The notes under the pieces are model-generated. The model was not told where the DNA came from. It searched no databases and was given only the letters and a program-made list of their open reading frames with translations. From NCBI GenBank assembly GCA_964394585.1, contig CAYMYI010000014.1, positions 1 to 52,313 on the forward strand: a stretch of DNA of 52,313 nucleotides, read 5' to 3'. This stretch comes from CAYUJH01 sp964394585. Lineage in GTDB: Bacteria > Bacteroidota > Bacteroidia > Cytophagales > Flammeovirgaceae. The translations under genes and the position numbers were made by a program. Shown in pieces: positions 9,228-16,953 of this stretch (position 1 is its first letter; each line of letters begins with the position of its first letter).

Positions 9228-10695
9228 ACAGCAAATTACGTATCTCAAAGTTGCCTCAGGTCCTATTGCCTTTTTAATACTCGAACTGATTGGCAAACCA
9301 AAGTCGCTTAATGCCGAGGCATACCACGTGTTCTGCTCTACCGTATGGATTGCCCTTTGGTGGGTGTTAGAAGCCGTGCCTCTTGCCGTCGCTTCTTTAT
9401 TACCCATTGTTCTATTCCCGCTTACAGGAGCTTTGGACATTGGCACCACTACCTTATCGTTTGGGCATAAATACATCTTCTTATATTTAGGTGGGTTTAT
9501 GATTGCCATCGCCATCGAACGGTGGAACTTACACAAACGCATTGCCCTGAATATCATTGCAATCATCGGCTCAAACGTTTCCCAAATTATTCTTGGATTT
9601 ATGATCGCTACCGGGTTTCTTTCCATGTGGATTTCCAACACTGCCACATCGGTAATGATGCTACCCATTGGAATGGCACTCGTAACGCAGTTCAAATCTG
9701 CAACCGATAACCCCAAATTAGGCGAAGACTTTGGGAAAGCACTCATGCTTGCTATTGCTTACAGTGCCTCTATTGGTGGGTTTGCCACGCTAATTGGCAC
9801 ACCACCTAATTTAGTACTCGCAGGTATTTTGGAAGAACTCTACAATTACAAAATCACTTTTGTACAATGGATGACTTTCGGGCTACCTATTTCAGTAGTA
9901 TTAATCGTTATCTGTTGGAAATACCTATCCCATGTTGCCTATAAGTTTCGCAATCAGAAGTTACCCGGAGGTAAAGAGGAAATTCAACGGTTACTCAAAG
10001 GATTAGGAAAGACTTCTTACGAGGAGAAAGCCGTTTTAATTGTATTTGTACTTACTGCCCTTGCATGGATATCGCGGTCATTACTTGAAAAAGTAATCCC
10101 AACGATTGACGACACCATTATCGCCGTATTTTTCGGAGTATCACTGTTTATCATCCCTACTAAAGACAACAAACGGCAGCTCATCACTTGGGACGAAGCC
10201 GTAAAACTACCTTGGGGGATTATTCTCCTTTTTGGCGGAGGGCTGGCACTTGCAAAAGGTTTTAGCGAAACTGGCTTAGCTGAGTGGATTGCCCTACAAA
10301 TGAGTCAGATGGACGGATTTTCAATGATTCTACTCATCCTGATACTGGTTGCCATGGTAAACTTACTCACAGAAATCACCTCGAACTTAGCTACCACTGC
10401 CATGCTATTACCAGTATTAGCTCCCATGGCGCTATCGTTCAATCTACATCCTTTAATGATTATGGCTTCCGTAACTATTGCCGCTTCATGTGCTTTTATG
10501 TTACCAGTAGCTACCCCACCCAATGCGGTGGTGTTCGGATCTGGATATTTGCGAATCCCCGATATGGTTAGGTCCGGCGTAATCATGAATATAATTTCCA
10601 TCATACTCATTACGATTGCTACCTATTTACTCTTACCCTATTTGTGGAGTATCGATCCTAACCAATTTCCTGACGCTTTTAAAACATTAAATTAA
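9217..10695 (+). CDS. DASS/SLC13-family sodium:carboxylate symporter
   Basis: Inner-membrane secondary transporter of the divalent anion:sodium symporter family, which moves di- and tricarboxylates or sulfate. At 492 aa it has about 11-12 hydrophobic segments. The two family signature sites are present: WISNTATSVMMLPIG in the first half and TEITSNLATTAMLLPVLAP in the second (SNT-type sodium/substrate sites), with GTPPNLVLAG between them. ATG codons at 9217 and 9220 are both possible starts and overlap the preceding hydrolase gene by 11 or 8 bp. Placement directly after a hydrolase suggests uptake of the released carboxylate. A sulfate or phosphate substrate cannot be excluded. Confidence 0.92.
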   Translation: MMSKQQITYLKVASGPIAFLILELIGKPKSLNAEAYHVFCSTVWIALWWVLEAVPLAVASLLPIVLFPLTGALDIGTTTLSFGHKYIFLYLGGFMIAIAIERWNLHKRIALNIIAIIGSNVSQIILGFMIATGFLSMWISNTATSVMMLPIGMALVTQFKSATDNPKLGEDFGKALMLAIAYSASIGGFATLIGTPPNLVLAGILEELYNYKITFVQWMTFGLPISVVLIVICWKYLSHVAYKFRNQKLPGGKEEIQRLLKGLGKTSYEEKAVLIVFVLTALAWISRSLLEKVIPTIDDTIIAVFFGVSLFIIPTKDNKRQLITWDEAVKLPWGIILLFGGGLALAKGFSETGLAEWIALQMSQMDGFSMILLILILVAMVNLLTEITSNLATTAMLLPVLAPMALSFNLHPLMIMASVTIAASCAFMLPVATPPNAVVFGSGYLRIPDMVRSGVIMNIISIILITIATYLLLPYLWSIDPNQFPDAFKTLN

Positions 10696-10712
10696 TTACC
10701 TACTAAAATAGT

Positions 10713-12509
10713 ATGAAAATGAAAGATTATATAGTAACAATAGCAGGGCGACTCGTCATAGCTTTGGCTCTATGCTTCGTATTGCAAGCATGCTCCGATG
10801 ATGAATTTGAAAATGAAACCTTCAACTCCAATGAATTGAGAGTCCTAAAAGTATCGGAAGGCGCAAGAAGGTTACAAAATGGTGCTACCGGTGTGTCGCC
10901 CATCAGCCTGAGCCTAGAAATCGTTTTTTCTACCTCTGTAGATTTACCCGCAATTACAAACGCTGTTTCTGTATCTAATTCGGCAACATTTTCAGTAAGC
11001 CTCGACGATACCGGCTCTATTCTTACGCTCTCTTTCCAAAACCTGAACTACGCAAGTGAGTATACCTTAACGGTAAATGCAGGCGGGCATGGTGCTCAGG
11101 GGGAGTCTTTAAAAGAAAGCTTTTCGTTATCGTTCACAACCTCTCCATTCATTACTCCTAATGTAACATTGAGTACCTCTGCAAACTCCGTTGAAGAAGG
11201 GGGGGCGTTTACAATAACGGCTAACCTAAGTGAAACAACTACAGAAGATGTAGTGGTAACGTTAAGCTTTGGCGGGTCTGCAACGGTCAGTAGCGATTTC
11301 AACGTATCCGCTACGGAAATTACTATTCCTGCATTCGAGCAATCAGCATCCATAGAAGTTGCCACCACTGATGATACCGATGTAGAAGGGCAAGAAATTA
11401 TCGAAATTTCCATTGCAAACTTAGTCAATGGAAATGACCCAGGAAATCAAACCGTTTCGTTCTCCATTGTAGATAACGATGTAGCCACCGACCTTATCTT
11501 AAAAGGAGTGATGGCAATTTTATGGACTACTTCTGGCAATAATGGTGGAAAAGCCGTGCACTTAAAGGCAACAGCCAATATCCCCGATTTGAGCGTGTAC
11601 TCAATAGGCGTAGCAAACAATGGCGGCGGTACTGATGGAATTGAATTTACTTTGCCCAATGTGTCGGTGGCTGCCGGAGACGATATTCTATTGGCTAGAG
11701 AAGAAGCTACCATAAGCAACTATTTTGGTACAGGAATTAGCGAGTTTGAGCTGATTATTGAAACCAACTCTATGAACCAAAATGGGGACGACGCAATCGA
11801 ATTATTTAGTGGCCCTACAGTAATTGAAACCTATGGCGATGCCAACGTTGATGGCACAGGAGAACCTTGGGAATATGCCGGCTCTTGGGGATATAAACTA
11901 GGCGATGAGTGGATTTATGGAGGGTTAGATTGCGCGGCAAGTTCTACCAATACGCAAGAATCTGATTGTACCTATCCACTATTCTTGAATGCCTTACAGT
12001 TTCAAGGGGTGATGTCGTTCGAGGCGGATCCTACTGGTTCTGGTTCTACCGACCGAGAAAGAGCAATTCATTTACGCGCTAACCGAGATATTACCGATTT
12101 GAGTGTCTACGGCATCGGTATAGCCAATAATGGTGGTGGTTCCGATGGCAGAGAAATGGACTTACCGCCTATCAGCGTGAAAGAAGGAGAGCATATTTTA
12201 TTCATCCGCGATGAAGACGTATCTAGCATAGCCACCTATTTTGGAGGGTGTTTCAGCAAGTTTGACCATACGGCAGAAGACTCCGGCATTAACTTTAACG
12301 GAGATGATGGGGTTGAACTCTACGAAGGTAGTGTAGTGATTGAAATCTATGGAGATGTCGTAGACGATGGTACAGGGCTTTTCTGGGAATATACCGGCTC
12401 GTGGGCGTTTAAATCCTTTGGGAACAAGTATACCTACGGTGGCCCTAACTGTGCCGAATTTGCCCCTAACAACGCGAGTTCTAGCTGTCCTTATCCTTTC
12501 TGTAATTAA
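10713..12509 (+). CDS. Lipoprotein with Ig-like, Calx-beta and two lamin-tail-like modules
   Basis: Exported lipoprotein: signal peptide ending VLQAC with lipid Cys 27, followed by an acidic SDDE stretch often seen on surface lipoproteins of this phylum. Domains in order: a Big_5-like Ig domain (about 38-145), a Calx-beta domain (about 149-255, VEEGGAFTITANLSE), and two copies of a ~165-residue module (about 260-426 and 427-598). Both copies share LSVYxIGxANNGGG, a loop with NGDDxxELx and ExYGD, GSWxxK and a YGGxxCA ending, which resemble lamin-tail (LTD) domains. No catalytic residues are evident, so a binding or surface-display role is likely. It is the last gene of the susC operon, 17 bp after the transporter, and ends 4 bp before a strong terminator. 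It starts with ATGAAAATGAAA like susC and susD. Confidence 0.75.
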   Translation: MKMKDYIVTIAGRLVIALALCFVLQACSDDEFENETFNSNELRVLKVSEGARRLQNGATGVSPISLSLEIVFSTSVDLPAITNAVSVSNSATFSVSLDDTGSILTLSFQNLNYASEYTLTVNAGGHGAQGESLKESFSLSFTTSPFITPNVTLSTSANSVEEGGAFTITANLSETTTEDVVVTLSFGGSATVSSDFNVSATEITIPAFEQSASIEVATTDDTDVEGQEIIEISIANLVNGNDPGNQTVSFSIVDNDVATDLILKGVMAILWTTSGNNGGKAVHLKATANIPDLSVYSIGVANNGGGTDGIEFTLPNVSVAAGDDILLAREEATISNYFGTGISEFELIIETNSMNQNGDDAIELFSGPTVIETYGDANVDGTGEPWEYAGSWGYKLGDEWIYGGLDCAASSTNTQESDCTYPLFLNALQFQGVMSFEADPTGSGSTDRERAIHLRANRDITDLSVYGIGIANNGGGSDGREMDLPPISVKEGEHILFIRDEDVSSIATYFGGCFSKFDHTAEDSGINFNGDDGVELYEGSVVIEIYGDVVDDGTGLFWEYTGSWAFKSFGNKYTYGGPNCAEFAPNNASSSCPYPFCN

Positions 12510-12513
12510 TCAC

Positions 12514-12553
12514 AAAAAACACTACTCTTTTTTGTTATGAGTAGTGTTTTTTT
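12514..12553 (+). terminator. Rho-independent terminator of the susC operon
   Basis: A perfect stem AAAACACTACTC/GAGTAGTGTTTT with an 11-nt loop, running into a T tract, begins 4 bp after the stop codon of the gene ending at 12509. It lies 15 bp before the next gene on the same strand. Confidence 0.9.
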
Positions 12554-12568
12554 ACTGTTCTTTGCCTT

Positions 12569-13930
12569 ATGAACAAAAGCATTCAATTTTTAGCCGTTCT
12601 ACTCACTTTTTTGTTAATAGGTTGCTCCGAAGACGAAGAGATTACTAGTACAGCAAATATTCGCCTTATTTCAGCGACGATTAACGGTGCAAATATTCAG
12701 GATAATTTAACCGATATCAGCACGACAGCTAGCGTTGTACTTACGTTCGACGCTGCCATCGCTCCCACTCTTTTCGAGAACGCGCTATCCATTACAGGAG
12801 GAAACCGTACAATTTCCCCACAAATTGCCTATCAAAATGCCTCTTCTAGGGCGGTAATCTCTCTAAATCTCGATTTCAATACCACCTACTCATTTCGGTT
12901 GAATAGCGTACCTATAGGCACAGAAAACCAACAACTCACTACCGATTTCACCTTTCAGTTTACCACGTTAGAAAGCAACCTCATCACAAAACAAGCCCCT
13001 TGTGGAAGTGCCAGCACCGATTGCACCGAGGCACTTCATTTAGCAGACGACAAGCGCTTTGAGCTGTACAGTAACTATCCCATTTACCAAGAAAACGCCT
13101 CTTGGGAAGAATTGACTTCGGCAGTGATTGTGATACACGGTGCCAACCGTAATAGCGACGACTATTTTAATTGGATGACTACCTCCCTAGAAAACCTATC
13201 GTTAGATGATAAAACTGTTTTAATCGCCCCTTCTTTCCGCATTCAGTCAGAAGCCACGACATCAGAAATTTACTGGTCAAACAACAATTGGAGAGAAGGA
13301 CAAAATGCCCAAAACAGCTCCTCCATCAGCTCTTTTGCTATAATAGACTCGCTACTGAATCGGCTAAGCAATAAAACGTATTTTCCTGTACTAGAGCAAA
13401 TCATTATAACAGGGCACTCATCAGGCGGCTTATTCACGCATGTGTATGCTGCAGCCAATCGAGCAGAAACCCAAAACAGCGATATCAATTTCAGATACAT
13501 CGTAGCCAATAGTCAGTATTTTTATTACCCAACCTCAGAGCGAATCAACCCAACCACAGGGCAATTATATACCCCTACAAGCTGCCCGGTGTACAATCAG
13601 TGGCCTTTGGGCTTTTCCAACGCCCCTTCGTATTTAAGTAATACAATGCAAGAAGAAATCAATGCTCAGTTTAAAGATAGAGCTATTGCCTATTTATTAG
13701 GGAATGGAAATGATTCAGACCCTTCGTTAAATACTACAGATTGCGATGCAGCTTTATTGGGAGCAAGCCGTTTTGAAAGAGGCGAAAACATGTTCGATTT
13801 TATGAACCTAACCTATGCCGATAGCCATCAGCACACGAAACACATTGTAGACGGAATTGGCCACGATGGGCAAAGGATGTATCAGTCAGAGGAGTTTATC
13901 ACATTACTTTCTGATTATTTGGGCAGGTAA
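12569..13930 (+). CDS. Lipoprotein alpha/beta hydrolase with N-terminal Ig-like domain
   Basis: Probable surface or periplasmic esterase. The lipobox is LIGC with Cys 19, followed by SEDEE. A Big_5-like Ig domain (about 28-130) resembles that of the preceding lipoprotein. The catalytic domain shows the oxyanion region VIVIHGANRNSDDYFNWM, the nucleophile elbow IITGHSSGGLF and a late histidine in DGIGHDGQRMY. The acid residue is probably in the NDSDP/TTDCD region. The gene starts 15 bp after the operon terminator, so it is either read through at a low level or has a promoter inside the terminator region. A shared domain type and adjacency suggest it belongs to the same functional block, but this is inference. 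Confidence 0.75.
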   Translation: MNKSIQFLAVLLTFLLIGCSEDEEITSTANIRLISATINGANIQDNLTDISTTASVVLTFDAAIAPTLFENALSITGGNRTISPQIAYQNASSRAVISLNLDFNTTYSFRLNSVPIGTENQQLTTDFTFQFTTLESNLITKQAPCGSASTDCTEALHLADDKRFELYSNYPIYQENASWEELTSAVIVIHGANRNSDDYFNWMTTSLENLSLDDKTVLIAPSFRIQSEATTSEIYWSNNNWREGQNAQNSSSISSFAIIDSLLNRLSNKTYFPVLEQIIITGHSSGGLFTHVYAAANRAETQNSDINFRYIVANSQYFYYPTSERINPTTGQLYTPTSCPVYNQWPLGFSNAPSYLSNTMQEEINAQFKDRAIAYLLGNGNDSDPSLNTTDCDAALLGASRFERGENMFDFMNLTYADSHQHTKHIVDGIGHDGQRMYQSEEFITLLSDYLGR

Positions 13931-13974
13931 TTGCAAAAGAATTACAATGTATATCATAAAGCATTCCCAACACC

Positions 13975-15237
13975 TCAAGCCGTTATATCTTCTTGAGGCA
14001 GATTGCTGAAAACATCGACTTGGTGGCGCAAGATGTCCTCCATCGTTTCCCGCTCTCGGATGAGGTGCGCTTTGCCTTCGAACACCAACACTTCAGCGGG
14101 GCGCAAGCGCGAATTGTAGTTCGAACTCATGGAAAAACAATAAGCTCCTGCATTTTTTAGGGCAATTAGATCGCCTTCGCGTACTTCGTTCAAAGCGCGG
14201 TCTTTCCCAAACGTATCAGTTTCGCAAATATAGCCAACCACATTGTACACTCGTTTGGTGCCTTGTGGGTTCGAGAGGTTTACAATCTCGTGGTGGGCGT
14301 CGTACATCATCGGGCGGATAAGGTGGTTCAGCCCTGAGTTGACTCCCACAAACACTGCCGAAGGCGTGTGCTTAATTACATTGGCTTTGGTGATAAACAA
14401 CCCTGCCTCGCTTACTAAAAACTTACCCGGCTCGAACATCAGCGTAAGATTTTTACCGTATTGTTGGCAAAACGTTCGGAAGGCATCGCTCATGCGTTTG
14501 CCAAACTCTTCGATATTTGTGGTAATATCTCCTTCGCGGTAGGCAACTTTAAAACCGCTGCCTAAGTCGATAAACTCAAGGTCGTCAAAGCCTTCGGAGG
14601 CTGCATCGAACAGCACATTTGCGGCAGTAAGGAACACCTCGGTATCGAGGATATCAGACCCGGTATGGATATGCAGCCCGTTGACCTTTAGGTTATGAGT
14701 TTTTACCACACGGCGTACATGGGGCATCTGAAACACAGAGATGCCAAATTTGGAGTCGATATGCCCTACCTGAATTTTAGAATTTCCCCCCGCTAAAATA
14801 TGCGGATTCACCCGGATGCAGCAAGGTACGCGGTTGCCGTAGTGGTTACCAAACTGCTCTAGCAGAGAAATGCTATCGATATTAATATGAATTCCTAACG
14901 CTACAGCTTCTTGTATTTCGCTGAAATCTACACAGTTAGGGGTGAACATAATTTCGTTGGGTGCGAAGCCAGCAGCTATGCCGAGGTGTGCTTCCTGAAT
15001 CGATACCACATCGAGGCCAGCGCCTTGTTGCCGTAACAGTTTCAATATGCTGATGTTGCTCAGTGCTTTGGTGGCAAATTTCAGTTCTACGTTTACCCCG
15101 TGAAATGCTGAAGAAAGGCGCTTGTATTGTGCGATAATTTTCTCAGCATCATACACATACACCGGTGTACCGAACTGCTCGGCAATAGCGGTTACAGGTA
15201 CTTCTTGGATGGTATATTGTCCGTTGGTCAGTTGCAT
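13975..15237 (-). CDS. lysA: Diaminopimelate decarboxylase
   Basis: PLP enzyme that decarboxylates meso-diaminopimelate to L-lysine, the last step of lysine synthesis. At 420 aa it has a TIM-barrel N-terminal domain and a beta-barrel C-terminal domain. The PLP lysine is Lys57 in the segment FATKALSN (family form AVKANSN). HIHTGSDI, the EPGKFLV phosphate-binding region and the C-terminal AGAYCFSMSSNYNSR segment are typical. The frame is open further upstream, to 15369, but the start at 15237 is preferred because the protein then begins at the usual family N-terminus and a TAnnTTTG promoter element lies 30 bp upstream. No clear terminator is seen before the convergent gene ending at 13930. Confidence 0.93.
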   Translation of the reverse strand: MQLTNGQYTIQEVPVTAIAEQFGTPVYVYDAEKIIAQYKRLSSAFHGVNVELKFATKALSNISILKLLRQQGAGLDVVSIQEAHLGIAAGFAPNEIMFTPNCVDFSEIQEAVALGIHINIDSISLLEQFGNHYGNRVPCCIRVNPHILAGGNSKIQVGHIDSKFGISVFQMPHVRRVVKTHNLKVNGLHIHTGSDILDTEVFLTAANVLFDAASEGFDDLEFIDLGSGFKVAYREGDITTNIEEFGKRMSDAFRTFCQQYGKNLTLMFEPGKFLVSEAGLFITKANVIKHTPSAVFVGVNSGLNHLIRPMMYDAHHEIVNLSNPQGTKRVYNVVGYICETDTFGKDRALNEVREGDLIALKNAGAYCFSMSSNYNSRLRPAEVLVFEGKAHLIRERETMEDILRHQVDVFSNLPQEDITA

Positions 15238-15266
15238 ATCTTTGGTTGTTTTCAGCGATTGAGTGT

Positions 15267-15274
15267 CAAAATTA
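15267..15274 (-). promoter_or_regulatory. -7 promoter element (TAATTTTG) for lysA
   Basis: Exact TAnnTTTG match on the minus strand, 30 bp upstream of the chosen lysA ATG. It would lie inside the longer open frame, so it also supports the shorter start. No clear -33 TTTG. Confidence 0.45.
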
Positions 15275-15424
15275 GAGAAAATAAATGGAGAAATAGTAGG
15301 GAGCTGAACGGAAGCCTCTTCTTTCATAGTACCAAGCGTATGGAGAAATGTTATTGGAACAACCCTCACCTCTATGCTCCATATAAGGCATTCTTAAAGA
15401 AGACAAGCGTTCTTACAAAGGCAT

Positions 15425-15456
15425 AAAAAAATCCCACAGGAGAAACCTATGGGATT
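15425..15456 (-). terminator. Terminator downstream of the 15482-16741 gene
   Basis: On the minus strand, AATCCCATAGG pairs with CCTGTGGGATT (one G:T wobble) around a 5-nt loop and continues into seven T residues, 26 bp after the stop codon. Confidence 0.85.
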
Positions 15457-15481
15457 ACAGGGCAACAAGTATCGCTGCGAA

Positions 15482-16741
15482 TTAGGTCTTTTGCTTTTTC
15501 TTCTTGGCAGCAGGGAATAAAATGTTATTAAGGATAAGCCGATACCCCGGCGAGTTGGGGTGTAAGTTCAAGTCGGTAGGCTCTTCACCTACATAATGGC
15601 GGTAGTCTTCTGGGTCGTGCCCACCGTAGAACGTCCAAGTACCCTTGCCATACGTACCGTGAATGTAGCGGGCTTCGTTCGCATCTTTATTTTCGCCCAT
15701 AATCACCACATCCGATTTAATCAATCCTTTCTTGAACGCAGTGGTTTGCCCCATAAATCCTTTTACCAAAAACTCGTGATTTTGGGTGAGCATGGTAGGG
15801 ATGGGATCCCACTTTGCCGAAAACTGGAAGAGTTTGAAGAAGTCGTTATTCTCGCTTAACCCCCGCTCTCCTGCCATGTTGTCAATCGTAGAGTATTCGT
15901 ATTCGTACGGATTGATTTTAAGGCGGAAGTCTTCAAAAGCAAATGTGTTTTCAAAATTCAGTTTCTGTTGGGCATTTTTATCGGCAGGGTCGCCATCGTA
16001 CATGCTTTCGCAGATATCTACCCCATCGGCTGCTAGGGCAATGTCGTAGGTATCGGTGGCAGAACACATGGCAAATAAGAATCCTCCGCCGGCACAAAAA
16101 TCGCGAATACGCTTCACTACGGCGAGTTTCAGTTCCGATACCTTCCCAAACCCGTGCTTGCGCGCCGACTTTTCAAATTCGCGTTGCTGTTCGATATACC
16201 AACGCTGTGTGCCATAGGTGGCATAAAACTTTCCATACTGCCCGGTGAAATCTTCGTGGTGGAGGTGGAGCCAATCGTACTCAGGTAGTTTGTTCATCAT
16301 TACTTCGTCGTCGAACACTACATCGTAGGGAATTTCGGCATAGGTGAGCACAAGCGTTACGGCATCGTCCCAAGGTTGTTTCGATTTTGGAGAATACACC
16401 GCAATTTTAGGTGCCACTTCGAGCTTCATCACATCCATGTTAGCTTCGGGGCTGGCAATCTGTTGCTTAATCTGCAAAGCTTGAGCATCGGAAATCACCT
16501 CGTAGGTAACTCCACGGATAATAAGCTCATTTTCAAAATCTTGCAGGTAGTTAAACATAAAGCTGCCGCCTCGGTAATTGAGCAACCACTCGGCTTCTAC
16601 TTCGTTTTGCAATACCCAAAATGTAATTCCATAGGCTTTTAAGTGTTTTTTTTGGGTTTCGTCCATTGGCAGAAGTAAATACGCCGCATGCGTTAAGGAT
16701 GCCAACGATAGGGCTAGGAAAGTGAATACTATCTTTTTCAT
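15482..16741 (-). CDS. Conserved exported Bacteroidota protein, often labelled asparagine synthetase B
   Basis: Exported protein of 419 aa with a signal peptide ending near THAA. From memory, close relatives in this phylum carry the name asparagine synthetase B, but nothing in this sequence supports that reaction: there is no N-terminal catalytic Cys of an Ntn glutaminase and no synthetase ATP-binding motif. The middle part, KIAVYSPKSKQPWDDAVTLVL and later GGGFLFAMCSATD, looks more like a class I glutamine-amidotransferase/ThuA-like fold, with Cys in an elbow-like position; a later His-rich GGHDPEDYRHY segment is conserved-looking. The C-terminus is basic (KKKKQKT). It is a single gene between its own terminator and a divergent ABC permease. 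The function is unknown; an exported GATase-like role is inference. Confidence 0.7.
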   Translation of the reverse strand: MKKIVFTFLALSLASLTHAAYLLLPMDETQKKHLKAYGITFWVLQNEVEAEWLLNYRGGSFMFNYLQDFENELIIRGVTYEVISDAQALQIKQQIASPEANMDVMKLEVAPKIAVYSPKSKQPWDDAVTLVLTYAEIPYDVVFDDEVMMNKLPEYDWLHLHHEDFTGQYGKFYATYGTQRWYIEQQREFEKSARKHGFGKVSELKLAVVKRIRDFCAGGGFLFAMCSATDTYDIALAADGVDICESMYDGDPADKNAQQKLNFENTFAFEDFRLKINPYEYEYSTIDNMAGERGLSENNDFFKLFQFSAKWDPIPTMLTQNHEFLVKGFMGQTTAFKKGLIKSDVVIMGENKDANEARYIHGTYGKGTWTFYGGHDPEDYRHYVGEEPTDLNLHPNSPGYRLILNNILFPAAKKKKQKT

Positions 16742-16770
16742 AAAGAATGCTATTTAAATTCAGATACGTT

Positions 16771-16783
16771 CCACAAGTTGTGG
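16771..16783. promoter_or_regulatory. 13-bp palindrome upstream of the 15482-16741 gene
   Basis: CCACAAgTTGTGG, a perfect 6-bp inverted repeat with a 1-nt centre, lies 29 bp upstream of the minus-strand start at 16741, in the 212-bp divergent intergenic region. It could be an operator; chance occurrence is possible. Confidence 0.25.
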
Positions 16784-16888
16784 GTTTGTGGGGGTATCAT
16801 TACAAAAACAAATCGATGTAAAAAGTTTAACAGGCAGGAAAACCGATTAATTAACCGCATACACTGTTATCGGCTATCTCATGTAATT

Positions 16889-16922
16889 TTTGAAACTTTC
16901 GGGGGAAAATCAACTATTTTTA
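16889..16922 (+). promoter_or_regulatory. Probable promoter of the ABC permease gene
   Basis: TTTG at 16889-16892 and TATTTTTA at 16915-16922 (7 of 8 to the spelling TATTTTTG of TAnnTTTG) with a 22-bp spacer, ending 31 bp before the ATG at 16954. Confidence 0.4.
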
Positions 16923-16953
16923 CATAAACTAACGAAGTACAAAAGCCCCGCTT

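Noticed and set aside
9204..9746. 180-codon open frame on the minus strand
   Set aside because: It lies wholly over the start of the DASS transporter gene, whose protein is clearly real; the antisense translation has no family features.
15238..15369. Longer lysA start giving 44 extra residues
   Set aside because: The extra part is not family-like, and a promoter element lies within it at 15267.
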